From assembly GCA_036495715.1 (NCBI GenBank), contig DASXML010000061.1, forward strand, positions 62,001 to 126,000: DNA of 64,000 nucleotides. Reading direction: 5' to 3'. Numbering within the stretch: the stretch's first letter is position 1; every line of letters starts with the position of its first letter. The DNA is from Scandinavium sp036495715. Lineage in GTDB: Bacteria > Pseudomonadota > Gammaproteobacteria > Enterobacterales > Enterobacteriaceae. Of this stretch, positions 34,401-43,182 are shown in pieces. The notes under the pieces were generated by a model. The model was not told the DNA's origin, made no database searches, and saw nothing but the letters and a program-made list of their open reading frames with translations. Both the position numbers and the translations under genes were made by a program.

Positions 34401-36349
34401 TGCCTGAAATCGGCAATTTACTGTTGTGCCTGGCGTTGGGTGTCGCGCTGCTGTTGAGTATTTATCCGCTGCTGGGGGCTTCTCGCCAGGATACGCGGAT
34501 GATGACGCTGGCGAAACCGCTGGCGTGGGCGCTGTTCCTGCTGATCCTCGGTTCATTCGGGATCCTCATTCATGCGTTAGTGGTGAATGATTTTACCGTA
34601 TTGTATGTGGCCAATAACTCAAACACACAATTACCGGTCTGGTATCGGGTGGCGGCGGCCTGGGGTGCGCACGAAGGCTCACTGCTGTTGTGGATCCTAT
34701 TGATGAGCGGCTGGACGTTCGCCGTCGCCCTCTTTAGCCGCAGTGTGCCACTGGCGGCGACCGCCAGAGTGCTTGGGGTGATGGGTTGTATTAACCTCGG
34801 CTTCCTGCTGTTTATCCTGCTGACCTCAAATCCGTTTACCCGCACCTTGCCCGATTTCCCTGTAGAAGGGCGCGACCTTAATCCGCTTCTTCAGGATATT
34901 GGCCTTATCGTGCACCCGCCGATGTTGTACATGGGCTATGTCGGTTTCTCGGTCGCGTTTGCTTTCGCGATTGCATCTCTTATTGCCGGACGGCTAGACA
35001 GCTCATGGGCTCGCTGGTCGCGCCCATGGACCCTGGCGGCATGGATTTTCCTGACCATTGGCATCGTACTGGGGTCAGCGTGGGCTTATTACGAGTTGGG
35101 CTGGGGCGGTTGGTGGTTCTGGGATCCGGTCGAAAATGCGTCTCTAATGCCATGGCTGGCGGGCACTGCGCTGATGCATTCACTCAGCGTGACAGAAAAG
35201 CGTGGCAGTTTTAAAGCCTGGACCGTGCTGTTGGCGATCACCGCATTTTCCTTGTGTTTGCTGGGAACCTTCCTGGTGCGCTCCGGCGTGCTGGTTTCGG
35301 TGCATTCGTTTACCTCCGATCCTTCACGCGGGATGATGATCCTGCTGTTCCTGCTGATTGTTGTCGGCGGTTCACTGCTGTTGTTCGCCGTTCAGGGGAA
35401 TAAGCTCCGCTCGCGCGGGCAGAATGCGCTGTGGTCACGGGAATCGTTGCTGCTGGGCAACAACGTGCTGCTTATCACCGCGATGCTGGTGGTGCTGCTG
35501 GGGACGTTGCTGCCGCTGGTACATAAGCAGATGGGGCTGGGCAGCATCTCAATCGGTGAGCCTTTCTTTAACTCGATGTTTACCGTCCTGTTAGTACCGT
35601 TTGCCCTGTTGCTCGGCGTTGGGCCGCTGGTGCGCTGGGGGCGTGATAAACCTCAGTTGTTGCGTCGACGCCTGCTGATTGCGGTAGTCGTGACGACGGC
35701 GTTAGCCATTCTGCTGCCGTGGTGGTTACAGGACAGCGTTAAAGCGATGACGGTTCTCGGTTTGCTGATGGCGGTCTGGGTCTTTGTGCTGACCATAATG
35801 GCGGTGATTGAACGCTCAACCCAACAACTGCCTTTCTGGCAGGGGATCACCCGACTGAGGCGCAGCGAGTGGGGGATGGTATTAGGGCATCTGGGGCTTG
35901 CCATCACCGTGGTGGGGATCGCTTTCAGCCAGAACTACAGCGTTGAGCGTGACGTGCGGATGAAAGCCGGTGACAGCGTCGATATCCATCATTATCGTTT
36001 TGTGTTCAAAGACGTAGAAACGATTTCCGGCCCTAACTACCGTGGCGGCGCGGGGATCATTGAAATTTTGCATGACGGAAAACATCAGGGAACGCTGCGG
36101 GCAGAAAAACGCGTCTACAACAGCAACCGGATGGTGATGACTGAAGCGGCAATTGATGGCGGTTTCACCCGCGATCTCTATGCGGCGCTCGGTGAAGAAC
36201 TGGATGACGGTAGCTGGGCTGTTCGTTTGTATTACAAACCTTTTGTTCGCTGGATCTGGGCGGGCGGATTATTTATGGCGCTAGGGGGCATCTGTTGCCT
36301 GTTTGACCCGCGCTACCGTTCGCGTAAACGCCGCCAGGAGGCACTCTGA
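34397..36349 (+). CDS. ccmF: Cytochrome c heme lyase subunit CcmF
   Basis: Large polytopic membrane protein (650 residues; 647 in E. coli) that ligates heme from CcmE to apocytochromes with CcmH. The WWD motif GWGGWWFWDPVENASLMPW is near residue 235. Conserved His in WGAHEGSLLLW (about residue 93) and in LVHKQMG are heme ligands in the family. Start overlaps ccmE, stop overlaps ccmG (TGATG). Confidence 0.97.
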   Translation: MMPEIGNLLLCLALGVALLLSIYPLLGASRQDTRMMTLAKPLAWALFLLILGSFGILIHALVVNDFTVLYVANNSNTQLPVWYRVAAAWGAHEGSLLLWILLMSGWTFAVALFSRSVPLAATARVLGVMGCINLGFLLFILLTSNPFTRTLPDFPVEGRDLNPLLQDIGLIVHPPMLYMGYVGFSVAFAFAIASLIAGRLDSSWARWSRPWTLAAWIFLTIGIVLGSAWAYYELGWGGWWFWDPVENASLMPWLAGTALMHSLSVTEKRGSFKAWTVLLAITAFSLCLLGTFLVRSGVLVSVHSFTSDPSRGMMILLFLLIVVGGSLLLFAVQGNKLRSRGQNALWSRESLLLGNNVLLITAMLVVLLGTLLPLVHKQMGLGSISIGEPFFNSMFTVLLVPFALLLGVGPLVRWGRDKPQLLRRRLLIAVVVTTALAILLPWWLQDSVKAMTVLGLLMAVWVFVLTIMAVIERSTQQLPFWQGITRLRRSEWGMVLGHLGLAITVVGIAFSQNYSVERDVRMKAGDSVDIHHYRFVFKDVETISGPNYRGGAGIIEILHDGKHQGTLRAEKRVYNSNRMVMTEAAIDGGFTRDLYAALGEELDDGSWAVRLYYKPFVRWIWAGGLFMALGGICCLFDPRYRSRKRRQEAL

Positions 36350-36903
36350 TGCGTAAATCACTCTATCTCCCGTTGGCGATTTTTCTGCTGTTGGCTCTGG
36401 CGCTGATGTGGCAGTTGCTGCGCAATGCCCAGGGCGACGACCCGACGACGCTGGAGTCGGCGTTGATCGGTCAACCGTTGCCTGCGCTCCATCTGACTTC
36501 GCTGCAAGCGCCGGAAAAAGAACTCGACCGCTCGGTGTTAATCAATGGCAAGCCGTTGCTGCTCAACGTCTGGGCAACCTGGTGTCCGACCTGTCGGGCT
36601 GAGCATCAGTATCTGAACCAGCTTTCCGCTCGTGGTGTGCGGATTGTGGGCATGAACTATAAGGACGACCGGCAAAAAGCAGTTGATTGGCTCAACCGGT
36701 TGGGCAACCCGTATGCGCTCGATCTGTTCGACGGCGACGGGATGGCGGGGCTGGATTTAGGGGTCTACGGTGCGCCGGAAACCTTCCTTATCGACGGCAA
36801 AGGGATTATTCGCTACCGCCATGCCGGCGATCTCAACGAGACCGTCTGGCAGAACGAAGTCAAACCGTTGTGGGATCGCTATAGTCAGGAGGCCGCGCAA
36901 TGA
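36349..36903 (+). CDS. ccmG: Thiol:disulfide interchange protein CcmG (DsbE)
   Basis: Membrane-anchored periplasmic thioredoxin-like reductant for apocytochrome and CcmH cysteines, fed electrons by DsbD. 184 residues. N-terminal helix at about 4–22; active site WCPTC with Cys79 and Cys82; CcmG-type GVYGAPETFLID motif near residue 140. Overlaps ccmH by 4 bp. Confidence 0.96.
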   Translation: MRKSLYLPLAIFLLLALALMWQLLRNAQGDDPTTLESALIGQPLPALHLTSLQAPEKELDRSVLINGKPLLLNVWATWCPTCRAEHQYLNQLSARGVRIVGMNYKDDRQKAVDWLNRLGNPYALDLFDGDGMAGLDLGVYGAPETFLIDGKGIIRYRHAGDLNETVWQNEVKPLWDRYSQEAAQ

Positions 36904-37985
36904 AGCGCTGTATTTTCATCCTTTTTGCCTGCCTGTTTTCTTTTCAGGCGCTGGCAGCGATTGATACCTGGCAGTTTAAAAACGAAGCGCAGGAGCAGCA
37001 GTTTCGTCAGATAACGGAACAACTGCGTTGCCCTAAATGCCAGAATAACAATATTGCCGACTCTAATGCGATGATTGCAGCGGATATGCGCCAGAAGGTG
37101 TATGAGCTGATGCAGCAGGGCGAAAGCCGCGAGCAAATTATTGATTATATGGTGGCGCGTTACGGTAATTTTGTGACGTATGAACCGCCCGTCACGCCGT
37201 CAACGCTGATCCTTTGGATCCTGCCCGCGCTGTTTGCACTAGGGGGAGGACTCGTTATTTTCCGCCGCAGTCTTCGTAGCCGCAGGATGGTTACAGAAGA
37301 GAGTGCCATTCTTCACGCTGACGCTGAGGTTGCAGAAGAAGATGAAAACCTCCAGCAACCGGAAATCAGTGGGATGTGGCCCTACCTGCTGGGTGGCATT
37401 GCCTTTATCGTGCTGAGTCTGGGTATGTTTATGAAAACCAGCAGCGTGCTCCCGGTGCTGGAATGGCGAAAAGTGACTGAGCAGACGCCGCAGCTTTTAC
37501 AACGCGTGATGAACCCGAAATCTGCGCCGTTGACGATAGAAGAGATTGCCCGTCTGAGGCTGGGTCTGCGTAGCCAATTACAGGATACGCCAGACGATCT
37601 TCATGGCTGGTTGATGCTGGGGCGTATAAGCCAGGTGCTTAACGATCCGCAAGAAATGAAGCAGGCTTATGAAAGGGCGCTACAGCTCAGCCCACGCAGC
37701 ACAGAGGCGCGGATGGGGTATGCAGAAGTGCTGACCCGTTCGGCCAATCCGCAGGATGTCGCTCAGGCAGGTGAGATTCTGAAGGGACTGCTGAAAGAGA
37801 ATCACAGTGACCCGGATATATTGAACCTGGCGGCATTCAATGCGTATGCCCAGGATAATTATGCGGAGGCCATTGCCGCCTGGAAGGTGATGCTGCAACT
37901 TGTGCCAGCCGATGACCCACGGCGTGCTGTCATTTTGCGAAGCATTCAGCAAGCGGAGCAACAATTGTCTGCATTAGGCAAGTAA
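36900..37985 (+). CDS. ccmH: Cytochrome c maturation protein CcmH (CcmH–CcmI fusion)
   Basis: 361 residues: a signal peptide (residues 1–20), then the CcmH reductase domain with LRCPKCQN (Cys44, Cys47), one membrane span near 102–120, a second span near 160–178, and a C-terminal TPR domain (CcmI/NrfG part, about 210–355) that presents apocytochromes. The fused form is typical of enterobacteria. Last gene of the ccm operon; torC follows after 104 bp with its own ribosome site. Confidence 0.95.
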   Translation: MKRCIFILFACLFSFQALAAIDTWQFKNEAQEQQFRQITEQLRCPKCQNNNIADSNAMIAADMRQKVYELMQQGESREQIIDYMVARYGNFVTYEPPVTPSTLILWILPALFALGGGLVIFRRSLRSRRMVTEESAILHADAEVAEEDENLQQPEISGMWPYLLGGIAFIVLSLGMFMKTSSVLPVLEWRKVTEQTPQLLQRVMNPKSAPLTIEEIARLRLGLRSQLQDTPDDLHGWLMLGRISQVLNDPQEMKQAYERALQLSPRSTEARMGYAEVLTRSANPQDVAQAGEILKGLLKENHSDPDILNLAAFNAYAQDNYAEAIAAWKVMLQLVPADDPRRAVILRSIQQAEQQLSALGK

Positions 37986-38089
37986 TTGCCTAAAAAGTCT
38001 TTTTCTGAGACTTCACGCTTACCCCAATTGGCTTATCAAAAACTAATCCTTTATCATGTTGTGGTTTTTACAAATGCTAAAGGATGAAC

Positions 38090-39256
38090 ATGAATAAGCA
38101 TTCTTCTGGAGATTCTCGCCGACGCAGAATCTCCATTTTATGGATTTTATTGGCCGGGATCATTATTGGTGCGGCGCTGTTAGCCGGTACCGCGACAATC
38201 ATGCATAAAACCAGTGACACTGAGTTCTGTGTCTCTTGTCACACCATGCAACAACCGCTGGCCGAATATCAGGGCAGTGTCCACTTCCAGAATACCAAAG
38301 GCATCCGCGCAGAGTGCGCTGACTGTCACGTCCCTCATCAGCCTCTCGACTATCTGGCGACGAAAATCGGTGCCCTGAAAGATATCTGGGGTGAGATGTC
38401 CGGAAAAATTGATACACCGGAAAAATACGAAACGCACAAACTGGCGATGGCGCAAAAGGTCTGGAAGGATCTCAAAGCCAGCGACTCGGCTACCTGCCGT
38501 TCTTGCCATGATTTCAAGGCAATGGACATTTTGGCGCAGAAACCGGAAGCGCGTAAGCAGCATCCGGTGGCCATCAAAAATGGCGAAACCTGTATCGATT
38601 GCCATAAAGGCGTAGCCCATATTCTGCCGAATATGAACGGTCTGTCCGCCGCAGGTGCCAGTGAGCTGGCGAGTGCCGCAGCGAAAACACCCGACAGCGC
38701 CACGACGCTTTACACCATTCAGACCCAGCCTTTCTGGCTGAGTGCAGATAGCAAGCAGCACAACGCCGGTAATCTGATGGCTTCGACCAGGGTTAACGTC
38801 ATCAAGCGTGACGGCGAGATGGTGCAGGCGCAGGTTGATGGCTGGCAGCAGGATGGCGTGAATGAAGCATTTTACGCCGCACAGGGTAAACGTATCCTGA
38901 GCGTTCTGTTGGGCGAAGATGCACGTAAGGATCTGAAAACCCTCGACACCGTGACCGATAAAGAGACCGGTCAGGTATGGCATAAAGTGGCTCTGCAGGT
39001 CTGGCTGCCGAAGAAAAACCTGATCGACGATCAGCAGAAAATCTGGCATTACGCCGCTGACATGATGTCCAACAACTGCACTGGCTGCCACGGCCTGACC
39101 GCGCTGGACCGCTTTAATGCGAACCAGTGGATCGGCGTGGTGAAAGGGATGTCCGGGCGCACATCATTAAATGCGGAACAGGTACGCCTGCTGACGCAGT
39201 ATGTGCAAAAACACGCCAGTGATATGGCTGAACCCACCGCCCAACAGCCGCAATAA
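38090..39256 (+). CDS. torC: Pentaheme c-type cytochrome of the TorC/TorY family
   Basis: Membrane-anchored quinol oxidase that passes electrons to a periplasmic oxide reductase. 388 residues: N-terminal anchor helix (ISILWILLAGIIIGAALLAG) then four CXXCH motifs of the NapC/NirT part (CVSCH, CADCH, CRSCH, CIDCH) and a fifth, CTGCH, in the C-terminal domain, the TorC layout. The second ATG (38090) is spaced correctly from AAAGGA; the first (38084) is not. The reductase gene follows 11 bp on. TorC rather than TorY is a family-level guess. Confidence 0.88.
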   Translation: MNKHSSGDSRRRRISILWILLAGIIIGAALLAGTATIMHKTSDTEFCVSCHTMQQPLAEYQGSVHFQNTKGIRAECADCHVPHQPLDYLATKIGALKDIWGEMSGKIDTPEKYETHKLAMAQKVWKDLKASDSATCRSCHDFKAMDILAQKPEARKQHPVAIKNGETCIDCHKGVAHILPNMNGLSAAGASELASAAAKTPDSATTLYTIQTQPFWLSADSKQHNAGNLMASTRVNVIKRDGEMVQAQVDGWQQDGVNEAFYAAQGKRILSVLLGEDARKDLKTLDTVTDKETGQVWHKVALQVWLPKKNLIDDQQKIWHYAADMMSNNCTGCHGLTALDRFNANQWIGVVKGMSGRTSLNAEQVRLLTQYVQKHASDMAEPTAQQPQ

Positions 39257-39267
39257 GGAGCCAGCAG

Positions 39268-41784
39268 ATGAAAAATAAAACGTCAGACATGGCACATACC
39301 GATCAGCCGCAGGAACTTCAGCTCTCACGCCGTCGTTTTCTGATGGGATCCGGCGCGTTGATGGCGCTGCCATTACTGGGCGGTCTGTGGCCGAAATCAG
39401 CACTGGCAGAAGCGATTAGCCAGGCGCTGCCGCAGTTCCTGGCGCTACGTCAGGCCCAGCAGGGGATCCTGACCGGCGCGCACTGGGGAGCGTTTGAAGC
39501 GATTGTCAGCAACGGCAAAATGGTCGGTGTTAAAGCGATTCAGGATGACCCGTACCCGAATGAGCTGATCGAAATGGCACCACACCAGGTGCATGCGGAA
39601 AACCGCATTAAATATCCAATGGTGCGTAAAAGCTGGCTGGAGGGCGGGGTGCATAACAGCCGCCCTGAGCTGCGTGGTCACGACGACTGGGTGCGTGTTA
39701 GCTGGGATAAAGCCCAAACGCTTATCGCTGAGCAGATTACCCGTCTGCAAAAAGAAGAAGGTCCGCAGTCCATTTACGCGGGTTCTTACGGCTGGAAAAG
39801 CGTCGGGATGCTGCATAACGCTCGCAGCCTATTGCAGCGAATGATGAACCTGTCCGGTGGTTTCCTCGGCTATGCCGGAGATTATTCAACTGGTGCTGCA
39901 CAGGTCATTCTGCCGCATGTCGTGGGCTCTGTTGAAGTTTACGAGCAGCAGACCACCTGGCCAAACGTGGTTGATCACAGTGAGCTGGTCATCCTGTGGG
40001 GTTGTAACCCAATGGTGACGCTGAAAAATGGCTGGAACCTGCCGGATCATGTCGGTCAGCAAGGCTTTAACGCGCTGAAGAAAAAAGGGACCCGGATGAT
40101 CAGTATCGATCCGGTTCATACTGACAGTGCCCAGGAGTTGGGCGCGGAGTGGATAAGTCCGCGTCCGTACACCGACAGCGCGATGCTGATTGGCATCGCG
40201 CATACCTTGTTGAGCGAAAATCTGCACGATAAAGACTTCCTCAAAACCTATACCGTTGGTTTTGATAAGTTCGCGGATTATGTCCTCGGCAAAGACGATG
40301 GCATCGTAAAAGATGCGGCCTGGGCGGCTGATGTTTGTGGTGTCGATGCCGACATCATCAAACAGCTGGCGCGTGATATGGCCAAACGTCGCACCATGAT
40401 CATGGCGGGCTGGGGGATCCAGCGTCAGCATCACGGGGAGCAACAGCACTGGATGCTGGTCACCCTGGCCTCAATGCTGGGGCAAGTTGGCTTACCTGGC
40501 GGCGGTTTTGGTTTCAGCTATCACTACTCTTCCGGCGGTAGCCCGACGGCACGCGGTGGGATCCTGGCCGGGGTGTCTGCCGGTAGCCCGACCTCTGCTG
40601 CGGCGAAAAACATTGCCCCGGTGCCGGTTGGGCGCATCGCGGACTGCCTGTTGAATCCAGGCAAGACCATTGATCACAACGGCGGCAAAGTGACGTTCCC
40701 GGAAGTGAAAATGGTTTATGTCGCTGGCGGGAACCCGTTCCATCAGCAGCAGGATACCAATAATTTGGTCAAAGCCTGGCAGCGCCCGGAAACGATCGTC
40801 GTCAATGAACCCTACTGGACGGCGTCAGCGAAGCATGCGGATATCGTTCTGCCGGTGACGACCACCTACGAGCGCAATGATATGGACATGGGCGGCGATT
40901 ACTCGCAACTGTATGTCTTCCCGTTGCGTCAGTGTGTACCGCCACAGCACGAAGCCAAAAATGACTTTGACGTTTTTGCCGGGATTGCCGAAAAACTGGG
41001 CCTGCTTGATGCCTTTACGGAAGGCAAAGACGAAATGTTGTGGCTGAAGGGAATGTACGATGACCTGAAAGCGCAGGCGCGTAATGCGCGCGTGGCGCTG
41101 CCGCCGTTCGATATGTTCTGGGCTTCCAATAACTACATTCGCTTCCCGGTGCCGGAAGAGAACAACCAGTGGGTGCGCTTTGCCGATTTCCGCGAGAATC
41201 CATTGCTGAATCCGCTGGGCACGCCATCCGGCAAGATTGAAATCTATTCCGATGCGGTCGCGAAAATGAATTACGACGACTGCAAAGGGATCCCGACCTG
41301 GATGCCGCCGCACGAGTGGTATCGCGGGCCGGAAGCGGAACAGTTCCCGCTGTCGCTCAACACCGGACACCCGGTTAACCGTCTGCATTCGCAGCTGGAT
41401 AACACGCCGTTACGCGAGAAGTACGCGGTTCAGGATCGTGAAGCGGTCTGGCTCCATCCGAACGATGCGAAAACGCGTAATATTCAGGACGGCGATCTGC
41501 TGCGTGCTTTCAATGATCGAGGTCAGATCCTGGTCGGCGCGGTAGTCACCGAAAAGGTGCGTGAAGGTGTGGTACGGATCAGCGAAGGCGCGTGGTATGA
41601 CCCAGCGGATCCGACGCAGCCTGGCTCACTGTGTAAAAATGGTAACGTTAACTGCCTGACGTTCGATATTGGTACTTCAAGCCTGGCGCAAGGAAACTGC
41701 GGTCAAATGACTCAGCTCCAAATCGAGAAATACACAGGCCCAGTGCTGAAAAACACGGCGCATAACGTGCCCGTAGGCGCATAA
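39268..41784 (+). CDS. torA: Periplasmic molybdoenzyme, TMAO/S-oxide reductase (TorA/TorZ type)
   Basis: 838-residue DMSO-reductase-family enzyme using a bis-MGD cofactor to reduce TMAO or S-oxides. It has a twin-arginine signal (SRRRFLM at 20–26, cleavage near ALA-EA at 47). The molybdenum-ligating Ser207 is in GDYSTGAA, with TorA-family blocks AGSYGWKS and MAGWGIQRQ. No N-terminal [4Fe-4S] cysteines are present, which fits the TorA/TorZ/BisC branch. Its partner is the cytochrome just upstream. No torD-like chaperone is encoded nearby. Substrate range (TMAO, DMSO, biotin or methionine sulfoxide) cannot be decided, so the symbol is tentative. Confidence 0.85.
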   Translation: MKNKTSDMAHTDQPQELQLSRRRFLMGSGALMALPLLGGLWPKSALAEAISQALPQFLALRQAQQGILTGAHWGAFEAIVSNGKMVGVKAIQDDPYPNELIEMAPHQVHAENRIKYPMVRKSWLEGGVHNSRPELRGHDDWVRVSWDKAQTLIAEQITRLQKEEGPQSIYAGSYGWKSVGMLHNARSLLQRMMNLSGGFLGYAGDYSTGAAQVILPHVVGSVEVYEQQTTWPNVVDHSELVILWGCNPMVTLKNGWNLPDHVGQQGFNALKKKGTRMISIDPVHTDSAQELGAEWISPRPYTDSAMLIGIAHTLLSENLHDKDFLKTYTVGFDKFADYVLGKDDGIVKDAAWAADVCGVDADIIKQLARDMAKRRTMIMAGWGIQRQHHGEQQHWMLVTLASMLGQVGLPGGGFGFSYHYSSGGSPTARGGILAGVSAGSPTSAAAKNIAPVPVGRIADCLLNPGKTIDHNGGKVTFPEVKMVYVAGGNPFHQQQDTNNLVKAWQRPETIVVNEPYWTASAKHADIVLPVTTTYERNDMDMGGDYSQLYVFPLRQCVPPQHEAKNDFDVFAGIAEKLGLLDAFTEGKDEMLWLKGMYDDLKAQARNARVALPPFDMFWASNNYIRFPVPEENNQWVRFADFRENPLLNPLGTPSGKIEIYSDAVAKMNYDDCKGIPTWMPPHEWYRGPEAEQFPLSLNTGHPVNRLHSQLDNTPLREKYAVQDREAVWLHPNDAKTRNIQDGDLLRAFNDRGQILVGAVVTEKVREGVVRISEGAWYDPADPTQPGSLCKNGNVNCLTFDIGTSSLAQGNCGQMTQLQIEKYTGPVLKNTAHNVPVGA

Positions 41785-41791
41785 AACCGTC

Positions 41792-41885
41792 TTCCCCCTT
41801 TCGCCGTCATCCGACGGAAGGGGGAAATTTTCCTTTCTTTCCCTTCCCGCTATCACCCGAACGACGCGCTGCGCGTTTTATTTTC
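41792..41885 (+). terminator. Terminators after the tor genes
   Basis: A long stem (TTCCCCCTT with AAGGGGGAA, strengthened by CCGTC/GACGG inside) at 41792–41827 followed by AT-rich sequence. A second small hairpin (ACGCG / CGCGT then TTTTATTTT) lies at 41864–41885. Marks the right edge of the inserted respiratory block. Confidence 0.8.
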
Positions 41886-41986
41886 TCTTCCGACCCCCGC
41901 CACGCTTTTTTTCTCTCTCTCAACTGCGATAATTACTGCATGGGTACAATGCAGCGGTGACGCGTTGCCCTTGAGAGGAAAAGACA

Positions 41987-42349
41987 ATGGAATACGAATT
42001 TCTGCGCGACATTACCGGAGGCGTAAAAGTGCGGATGTCGATGGGCCATGAGGCCGTCGGGCACTGGTTCAACGAAGAAGTGAAAGATAACTTCGCATTG
42101 CTGGATGAGATTGAACAGGCGGCTCAGACGGTAAAAGGCACGGAGAACTCCTGGCAGCAGACGGGGCATGAATACACCGTTTGGCTGGACGGCGAAGAAG
42201 TGATGATACGCGCGAATCTGCTGGAAATTTCCGGCGATGAAATGGAAGAGGGGATGAGCTACTACGACGAGGAGAGCTTGTCGATGTGTGGTGTGGAAGA
42301 CTTTCTTTTGGTGGTCGCGGCCTACCGCAAGTTCATGAATCAGAAATAA
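41987..42349 (+). CDS. yacL: YacL family protein (UPF0231)
   Basis: 120-residue acidic cytoplasmic protein, exactly the E. coli YacL length. Conserved N-terminus MEYEFLRDITGGVKVRMSMG and the YYDEESLSMCGVEDFL block. Function unknown. A GAGAGGA site precedes the ATG. In K-12 it directly follows acnB; here the ccm–tor block separates them. Confidence 0.93.
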   Translation: MEYEFLRDITGGVKVRMSMGHEAVGHWFNEEVKDNFALLDEIEQAAQTVKGTENSWQQTGHEYTVWLDGEEVMIRANLLEISGDEMEEGMSYYDEESLSMCGVEDFLLVVAAYRKFMNQK

Positions 42350-42361
42350 CCGCTTCACGGT

Positions 42362-42381
42362 GCGGAGCGTCCCTGCTCCGC
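42362..42381. terminator. Hairpin between convergent yacL and speD
   Basis: GCGGAGC / GCTCCGC stem with a 6-base loop between the two stop codons. It lacks a T tract, so its strength is doubtful. Confidence 0.4.
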
Positions 42382-42387
42382 CTGCGC

Positions 42388-43182
42388 TCACACGGCGGGC
42401 ATATTCCGGCCGTAGTAGATTTCGCGCATCTCTTTCCACAGCAGGTCAGTAATGGCCTTGCGCTCTGCTTCGCTCAAATCTTCCGGTTTGGTGTGGAACA
42501 TGTAGTGTTTCAGGTCGAATTCTTTCAGCAACATCTTGGTATGGAAGATGTTTTCCTGGTACACGTTCACATCCAGCATGTCATACAGCGCCTTCATATC
42601 GTCGGACATAAAATTCTGAATGGAGTTAATTTCGTGATCGATAAAGTGCTTCATGCCGTTCACGTCGCGGGTAAAGCCACGCACGCGATAGTCGATGGTC
42701 ACAATATCGGACTCCAGCTGATGAATCAGGTAGTTCAGCGCATTGAGCGGTGAAATCACCCCACAGGTCGACACTTCAATATCGGCGCGGAAGGTACACA
42801 AACCACCTTCCGGGTGGCTTTCCGGATAGGTATGCACGCAGATATGGCTTTTATCGAGATGGGCGACCACGGCTTCCGGCAGCGGACCTGGGTGTTCGGT
42901 GGTGTCGATAAGATGGGGGTCAACCGGCTCTTCGCTCACCAGAATCGTCACGCTGGCGCCCTGCGGTTCGTAATCCTGACGCGCGATGTTCAGAATATTG
43001 GCGCCGATAATCGAGCAGGTTTCTGACAGGATTTCGGTCAGACGGTTGGCGTTATAGAGTTCATCGATATAGGCGATATAACCATCGCGCTCTTCTGCCG
43101 TTTTCACGTAGCAGATATCGTAAATACAAAAACTCAGGCTTTTGGTCAGGTTGTTAAAGCCATGCAGTTTAAGCTTTTTCAA
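42388..43182 (-). CDS. speD: S-adenosylmethionine decarboxylase proenzyme
   Basis: Makes decarboxylated SAM, the aminopropyl donor for spermidine. 264 residues, the E. coli length. Autocleavage between Lys111 and Ser112 (LDKSHICVHTYPESH) creates the pyruvoyl group. The start codon is TTG at 43182, preceded by a very strong GAGGAGGTG site located inside speE; the frame overlaps the speE 3' end by 14 bp. Second gene of the speE–speD operon. Confidence 0.95.
   Translation of the reverse strand: MKKLKLHGFNNLTKSLSFCIYDICYVKTAEERDGYIAYIDELYNANRLTEILSETCSIIGANILNIARQDYEPQGASVTILVSEEPVDPHLIDTTEHPGPLPEAVVAHLDKSHICVHTYPESHPEGGLCTFRADIEVSTCGVISPLNALNYLIHQLESDIVTIDYRVRGFTRDVNGMKHFIDHEINSIQNFMSDDMKALYDMLDVNVYQENIFHTKMLLKEFDLKHYMFHTKPEDLSEAERKAITDLLWKEMREIYYGRNMPAV

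Noticed and set aside
37986..38089. FNR or TorR site before torC
   Set aside because: An ATCAA half-site (TTGGCTTATCAA) is visible but the other half does not match, and no TorR decamers were found.
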